A stretch of 64,000 nt of DNA from Hyparrhenia diplandra (lineage: Eukaryota > Streptophyta > Magnoliopsida > Poales > Poaceae): positions 620,001 to 684,000 of the forward strand of contig JADLZK010010448.1 in NCBI GenBank assembly GCA_015847255.1, given 5' to 3'. A program made the position numbers and the translations under genes. This document shows, one piece after another, positions 58,101-64,000 of this stretch (the first letter of the stretch is position 1; each line of letters opens with the position of its first letter). The notes beneath the pieces are model-generated. The model saw only the letters and a list, made by a program, of their open reading frames with translations, searched no databases and was not told the origin of the DNA.

Positions 58101-60705
58101 CTTAGAAAAATTCACTCAGGTTTAATAGCTAAAGTAAGAACAGAGCTCGTTAATTACCATCAAGATAATGTTTAATAACTATAGATTTGATTTAAGCTAC
58201 TAACATTATTAACTACTTATTTGTCTACAGAGTGCTATTGGGGATGCTGAAGGTCCCACTAAGGTGACCATGCATGATTTGGTGTATGATCTTGCAAAAA
58301 TAATACTTGGCCAAGAGTCAATGGCTCTAAATGATCCGGAAGAAATGACTCAGAGCAGACTTGAGAAGAATTATTGCCGACATATGCGGTTTATCAATTA
58401 TCAGAAACAGTTTATTGATTGGAAAAAAATGCCGAGTAAAGTTAGATCTCTCCACTTTATCGAGTGCAACAGATTGCAGCTTCAAGATAAGTCATTCTCT
58501 AAACCCAAATATTTGCGTGTTTTGGACATAAGTGGATGTTCCATCCAAGGCAAATCTGTCTCAAGCAACTTGTCACTCCCTACCTCCATTAATGGTCGAC
58601 CTTTGCTAAGGTACCTCGATGCCTCGGGCTTGCCAATCACATCACTTCCAAAATCCTGGCATAAACTTCAGAATATGCGGACACTAATTCTGTCCAAGCT
58701 GCGCAGTTGAAGCCTTGCCGGATAATATTGATAGCCTTCTTAAACTTTCTTATTTGGACCTGTCGGCAATAGCAGCCTCAATAAGTTACCCCTGTCATTT
58801 GGGAAGCTCTCTGCACTCTGGTTCCTCAACCTATCAGCATGCTCAAAACTTTATGAGCTACGAGTCAATTGACAATCTTATTTGTTTACGGCACCTAGAC
58901 ATGTCAGGTTGTAGTGCACTCCAAAAGCTCCACGATAAGTTTGGTAGCCTTCCAAAACTCTTGTTCCTAGACTTATCCAAATTGTTCCAAACTAGTTAAA
59001 GCGCACGGCAAAGTATGAACCTCAAGTCCTTAGAGCATCTAAACCTATCAAGTTGCCACCAACTAGAAATCACGCCACACGATTTTGGAAATCTTGAAAA
59101 ACTCAAGTTCTTAAACCTTTTCGATTGCTACAAGGTTCGGTTGTTACGAGTCCTTTTCTTTGCCTTAAGCATTTGAAAGACCTAAACCTTCAATTTGTCA
59201 TAATCTGAAAGAGCTCCTGAATGCTTCGGTAACCTCTCCGAGCTTGGTCTACGGGACGTAACAAGTTGTTCTAAGCTGCAATTTTTGCACGAGTCATTTG
59301 GTGCTCTGTCAAAGTTGAAGCATCTCAATTTATCATATTGTATAAGGCTTGAAAATCTCCCATCCTCATTTTGTAGCTTGAAGCTTCAAGTATTGAACAT
59401 AAAGTCTTTGCGAGTCTCCGTGAGTTGCCGGATGGTATTGGCAACATGACGAGTCTCACCAAGTTTGACACGGGAATAGAAATTACACATATAGGTCTCC
59501 ATGTCATTCCTAAAATTCGGAAGCGTCTGCGGTTGTATAAGAGGACGATAAAACTTGATGTGCGTGATGTGGGTAATGGACAGCAAAGCAGTATACTGAG
59601 CAATGGGAAACAGACTTGTCACCGTCTAAAGATTGATTACCATGAGAGAGTTAAACCAGAAGAAGCAGAGAGATCTAAATTGCGAGATAATCCAGACCTC
59701 CAGGAGCTAATCCTATGCTGGCAACCTATATTTACAGAAAGGATTCATGAAGATAGGTACAAGAATGACGTAGAGGTGTTGGAGAACCTTGTACCTCCTC
59801 GTACTCTTGAAGAACTTGAACTATATCTACAAGGGTATATGAGCCCAAACTTCCCTAAGTGGATGCTTGAGTTCTCCTCCTATCTTCCGTATCTCACCAC
59901 CATCAGAGTTGAACTTTTAAAATGTGATTCTCTTCCTCCACTTGGGATCTTTGCCGAATCTCGGGTTCTTGGTTATAAAAAATCTTTGTGGGAACATCAG
60001 GAAAATCGGAAAAGAATTCTATGGAGAGAAAGGAGCATGCAAAAGGTTGAGAGTTATTGAATTAGGTTCATTGGAAAACTTGGAGGAATGGTGGACAACA
60101 CGGTCACATGATAAAGAGGACGGGTTTTTAATCCCTAATTTGCACCGGTTGCATGTCTACAACTGCCCAAAGTTGACGTTCCTGCCATATCCCCCAAAAG
60201 TATGTATTTGTACTTGGACAACAGCGATGAGGTGCTACCACCAGTGCATGGGTTTGGGAGACTTTCATCTTCCACTATTCCTTTTGAAGCAAGAATCAGA
60301 ACCTCAAGTTTTACTGCTGACAAGTGGGGTCGGCTTCAGCACCTCTCCACCCTCGAGGGATTGAATGTCATTGCCGATGGCGTGTCATTATCGTCCTTGC
60401 TGGAGCCCACTCTATGCTTCCCCTCTCTCAGAAGACTAACTTTGTCGTTATGTGGCCTAGAGATGTTGCCGGAATGGCTGGGGCAGCTCATTACCCTTGA
60501 AGAATTAAGGATCTCGTCCTCGCCCAAACTGACATCTTTGCCTCAAAGCATACGGAACCTTACTGCCTTGAAGAGACTAGAAATTTGGAGCTGTCGAAGA
60601 CTGGTTGAGTGGTGCAAGGGTGAGGATGCCCACAAGATTTCTCACATCCCAGAAGTTGTGTTGAATGGCAGAAGATTCATGTATGGACGACCTGTCGGAG
60701 AATAA
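54845..60705 (+). CDS. NLR copy E (CC-NB-ARC-LRR), heavily frameshifted
   Basis: Exons: 54845-55156, 56157-57353 and 58231-60705, all GT-AG. Closest relative is B. Exon 1 is open. Exon 2 breaks at a T run near 56170 (+1), near 56205 (+1), in an A run near 56388 (+2), near 56403, 56711, 56810, 56870 and 57070-57095. Exon 3 opens [20 protein letters not shown] and is open for about 148 residues, then breaks repeatedly between 58695 and 59420; 59425-60060 and 60202-60705 are long open pieces ending GRPVGE. Many breaks are CTG or CAG read as CG. AATAAA is at 60802-60807. Intron 1 carries a CACTA-like insertion, intron 2 a fold-back MITE. Either a pseudogene or an intact gene with systematic sequence errors. 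Confidence 0.85.
55214..55886. mobile_element. CACTA-like insertion in copy E intron 1
   Basis: Absent from B intron 1. Starts CACTACTAGACCCC and ends 'cttttgtgtagtagtg'. The ends share only CACTACTA, and no 3-bp duplication is evident, so ends may be decayed or belong to two elements. The interior (55550-55800) is a GC-rich gene-like fragment with no recognisable domain. Confidence 0.45.
56157..57353 (+). CDS. copy E exon 2: NB-ARC domain, broken
   Basis: P-loop GLGGMGKTT (56450-56476), [34 protein letters not shown] and [11 protein letters not shown] are visible. Kinase-2 is damaged by 'gttcggatgat' (56708) where A reads 'gttctggatgat'. Confidence 0.85.
57614..57925. mobile_element. fold-back MITE in copy E intron 2
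   Basis: A roughly 312-bp imperfect palindrome: 'aaacccgtgcaaaccatgg' at the left is inverted at the right ('ccatggtttgcacgggttt'). The arms stay complementary for about 150 bp each, for example 'atcttgtccaaa' and 'tttggacaagat'. Absent from B intron 2. Superfamily not assigned. Confidence 0.8.
58231..60705 (+). CDS. copy E exon 3: MHD and LRR domain
   Basis: MHD in [19 protein letters not shown]. LRRs as in B ([20 protein letters not shown]). The C-terminal half is mostly open. Damage pattern: 'ttgcgagtctccg' (59408) for A's 'ttgctgagtcttcg'; 'ttgttacgagtcc' (59140) for C's 'ttgttaccagagtcc'. Confidence 0.85.
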
Positions 60706-61800
60706 GGGGTAAGAAACCTTCTAGAAGCCTAGTAAATCTCTGCTTTGTACATGTAACTATGTATTGCCTCATTTTGATGATCTTTGAATTGGAAGATTAA
60801 AAATAAATATTGCTTCTGATAGAGCAAGATCCGGTGGATGAACCTGAACTGATTGAATCCATGGAGGCCCAACTAGCTTGGCGATGAACGAGCAGAGGCA
60901 CGGAGGAGGCCAACCGAAGAACAGTGGTATACAATATGATGGAAGTGAATCAACTTCGTCATGGTGGTACAGAGGTGAATCAACTTCTTCAGATGCAATT
61001 TTGCATTGTTATTAGTCGGATATTCTTATATGTCAAGTCCACGCTTGTTGCCCTGCCTGCGGTATTATTTGGACACTAATACTTTGTTGTCGGTCAATGG
61101 ATCCGACATATAAATGGCTTAGTTTGCGGAGCTGTTGTCAACTTGTTCCAAGTATCTGCATATTTAGTGTTTCCATTAAAAAGTTATATTATTGCTAGTA
61201 GGTGGTATTAAACTGAGTCGAAGAAACTAGGTGAGTGTGATGTATGATAAGCTTCATATCTCTCAATTTAGGAGGCTCTGGAATATTTCGTCTAAATAAT
61301 GAAGGGAAGCAACAATCATATACAGTTATCGGGCTTACATGCTTATAGGCCTGACGACATGGATTCATAACAGAAACAACTATTTATGGACCAGTCACTG
61401 TCAAGGACAAGAAGTAGTGTGGCGCAGAGGAGAATGGTGCATCGGTTTGGTCGATTCCAACACATTTTGTTTGATTGTAAGTCAAGTATGCACTACCCTG
61501 TTCTGTTTAGTGTCTTCTCTGTGCCATTACAAAGATTCAGATGCAGTTATATAATCCACTATAAATGAGATGCAGTGATAAAGGATCAAGGTACCTTAAG
61601 ATAATGCTGTTTATTGCATTTTTAGTGCAGACTGCTGATGTGAGGGAGAAAAAAAAGTGATCATCATCATAATGCAGGTAGCACGTGTATCTTTTATTAG
61701 TCATGGTGCATATGTACCTACAATAGTCTCAACTATTGGATGTCTCGGATCAGGATTAGTTCAATAGGTTACAAAGAAAAGAGAAAGGCAGCAAAACAAA
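60706..61800. repeat. copy E 3' flank
   Basis: Poly-A signal AATAAA at 60802-60807 and the usual shared landmarks, ending 'gaaaggcagcaaaacaaa' as in the C flank. Confidence 0.75.
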
Positions 61801-62723
61801 CCCCATATCAATCATTTTTTTTTCGCGATCGGGCCGTTCACCCGTTTTTTCATTAAGAGGAGGAAAACCAAATGCGGATACAACAAAACCCCGATGCCGA
61901 GAAGACATCAGGGGTGAAAAAACACGGAAAAAAACTGGTCACACACCTATCTACTGAATTACAAAGAAATGGACTACATGGTTGAAGCATTTTGCGACCA
62001 CACTGCTAGGACTGCCCTGCAAGTTCACGAAACCCGCGAGTTCAACCTTCGCACGTATGTTGGACCCTAACATGGAGGACACGATCTGGCGACCGGGATA
62101 CGCGTGCTCAGGCCAAGCCTGTTGCACCAAAGGCGGCGCTTCTTGCGCGCAGATAGGGAAGGCTGCCATGGCCTCCTTGTTGACCTACGCCATGGGCCCC
62201 GTTAACGCGTCATGCAGCTCATCGAACGAGACTGTGTCTTCATGCTCTTGTTCAACCTGGACTCCAATCTTCTTGAGGAGCACCCTTCTTGCTTGCGCTT
62301 CCGGCATCGGATGCCCTGGCGCCACTCTTCGCTGGCGAGCCTAGCGCCGCGCTTGGGCATGATGTCGGAGCCAGACTGGCGTGGACGAGTCTTCCTCAGC
62401 ACAGGCGTGGAGAGGATCGGTGGCTCGAGTTGCTTCTTGAAGGTTGCTACAAACTCCTCCACTGTCGGCACAACAGCAGGAGACATAGGCGCCTCAGCAC
62501 CGTGACCGCCGCCCGCGACGTCGTCATCAGGAATCAGGAGGTCTGCGGAGTCTGGCCCAGGCATGGAGTCCACCGTTGGCCCAGGTGCGCCGGGCCCAAC
62601 AAGCTCAGAGTCTACCAAATCGGCCCACCAGTCCTGTTGCTGCACAGACGAAGCAGGCTCCATGATGACGAGCACCTCAGAGGGCTTGGCATAGCTCAAC
62701 TCGCCCGGCCCCATATCAATCAT
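61801..62723 (-). mobile_element. antisense L1-type retroposon, RT-less
   Basis: An 893-bp insertion (61816-62708) between perfect 15-bp repeats 'ccccatatcaatcat' (61801-61815, 62709-62723). Eight T at the left are followed by an inverted hairpin cggg...cccg (61830-61844) and 'cattaagagg', the same tail plan as the element in copy B intron 1. The minus strand encodes an open stretch (about 62660 to 62202) including EEFVATFKKQLEPPILSTPV and MPKRGARLA, which resembles the C-terminal half of a LINE ORF1-type protein. 5'-truncated; no reverse transcriptase. Confidence 0.85.
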
Positions 62724-62950
62724 CAATGTAACAAAATGTTAACACAAACGCTGTCGGCGTTCTTATAACCATTCATAGTTTTGCTTTCTCCACATGTACA
62801 TATTTTCTGTGCATTAACGGTGTTTGATACGAATGAGACTATATGAAATACAAAGAGAAAAAATGAGTAGCCTTTCACATGCAGATTGTTACTGGGTGAA
62901 CAGAGTTTAATGACCTGGGTATATGTGGGTGGTGGGTGCTATGAGTTACA
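62724..62950. other. continuation of the E flank
   Basis: Resumes with 'caatgtaacaaaatgttaac', matching B and D flanks at 28280 and 52870. No gene. Confidence 0.5.
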
Positions 62951-63300
62951 TTGCCACAAAAACTTAGCTCACTAAAGCAATACATAACTCTTGCTCATCA
63001 TGGATCTTTATATCTTTGTAAATTAGGTTACCTATCGGCGGAGGCAAAGGCGCCCATCGTACTAAGCAAGGAGGTGCTGGAAGACGTGGCGTCAGGCTGT
63101 CAGCGGACTGGAGGACTCAGAGGGGATGGACATGGAATATTTGCCAGAACTGAATGGTGTGCTTCTGGGCAAATGTAACAGCACTGATAATGTGCAAATG
63201 TACCTGTCTCTGATGTCAACACTGATAATGTGCTTGAGTCTTGTGAAATTTGTTTGCCGGCAAATCAGGTGTGCTAGCTTCTGGGTAGCGAGTTTTTTCC
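62951..63300. repeat. second flank segment, copy E side
   Basis: 'ctcttgctcatcatggat' and 'ggttacctatc' match 28521 and 53081; diverges after about 63100. Confidence 0.55.
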
Positions 63301-64000
63301 ATGCTGATTGATATATTATGAGAACGAAGTGCTTCTCTGGGTAGGTGCATGCACTTGAATTTGAATTCCAATAGAAATCTATGGCATTATCGCTTTATCT
63401 GGGATTCATGCATGCTTGTGTGACTTATGTGATTGTGTATGTCCTACAACGAGTCCAATAGTAAACTGGCATTTCTGTGGCGCGTACTCTAAACCTTTGA
63501 ATCTCTTTAGCATAGCTTGTTGGGGCTGCAACCTGCTTTCCACTTTTTACATTGTACAATACAGCTTACATGAGCCTTGAGAGTGGCTTAAGCAACTTCC
63601 ACAAGTACTATTTGCCCTTACTTCTGCATATGTTTCCCATCTTCATAGAGCCAAATGTAATTCTTTAGAAGCTTCATTCTGGATTATGTTTCACAAGCTC
63701 AAAATATTCTTATTCAGTTTCAGATGAATATTGCCGCACTACAGATATTTGTTTGGATTAACAAACTTATCATGAGTTTAATGCTTCATTTATTTATTAG
63801 AAAATATATAACCGCCTTCAAAATCACTTTTTAATCGGGGTGGGTAAGTAGTGGTTTAACGGTTCTGAGAGTCGAAAAGAAACTGGTTGTCCAGTCTGAA
63901 AGTTTGATAAAAAAAAAAAACACACAAGTTTTCGGTGATTTTTTTTTTTTTTTTTTTTTGGTGATAGTTAAGGAGGAGAGGAGAGTTTTTCCAAAAAAAA
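63301..64000. other. intergenic, no gene seen
   Basis: AT-rich with long A and T runs near 63910-63960. Nothing recognised. Confidence 0.45.

Noticed and set aside
8893..60705. Integrated decoy domains (WRKY, HMA, kinase, BED) in the NLRs
   Set aside because: All exons contain only coiled coil, NB-ARC and LRR motifs; no additional domain seen between them or after the LRRs.

Overview
This is plant nuclear DNA, almost certainly from a panicoid grass. The reasons are GT-AG introns, CC-NB-ARC-LRR disease-resistance genes with no TIR domain, a BURP-domain gene, CACTA elements carrying the grass 'tttgccgagtgc' subterminal motif, Helitron ends and L1-type retroposon tails. No tRNA, rRNA, CRISPR or prokaryotic-style operon was seen. 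The main content is a tandem NLR (immune receptor) cluster on the + strand, about 8.9-60.7 kb, embedded in transposon debris.

Layout: 1-3.7 kb is intergenic and holds a decayed CACTA-like element with a ~500-bp tandem repeat. 3.8-4.9 kb is a two-exon BURP gene with one frameshift. 4.9-6.7 kb is repeat-rich DNA without a recognisable gene. 7.0-8.9 kb holds an orphan copy of the NLR upstream region and then the real one. Five NLR copies follow, named here A (8893-15736), B (18990-27164), C (31581-39940), D (43568-51624) and E (54845-60705). The 3' tip of a sixth, F, lies at 41086-41319. Each copy has the same plan: exon 1 is the coiled-coil (Rx_N-type) domain, exon 2 the NB-ARC from P-loop to past RNBS-D, and exon 3 starts just before the MHD motif and carries the LRRs to the stop. 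Introns 1 and 2 vary in length because of different insertions.

A, B and E form one subfamily (exon 1 of 312 nt, MES/MEI start); C and D form another (exon 1 of 288 nt, MASAVGG start). As assembled, no copy is open from start to stop. B has intact exons 1 and 2. A and C have mostly open LRR exons. D has lost the head of exon 3, including the MHD motif, at a CACTA-like insertion. The frameshifts in the B, D and E LRR exons fall strikingly often at CTG/CAG sites that have become CG, CCG, CGG or TCG. I read this as a probable base-calling artefact at CHG-methylated cytosines, not ordinary pseudogenisation. If so, some copies may be intact in the plant, and the errors mark which copies are methylated.

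Transposon activity is recorded well: two antisense RT-less L1-type insertions with perfect 15-16 bp target duplications, a Helitron in D intron 1, Helitron 3' ends in two paralogous flanks, two mini-CACTA elements with exact 3-bp duplications, a fold-back MITE, and several insertions of little more than a poly-A tail. NLR proteins of this type act inside the cell as pathogen sensors or helpers; the BURP gene is unrelated and would be secreted to the cell wall.
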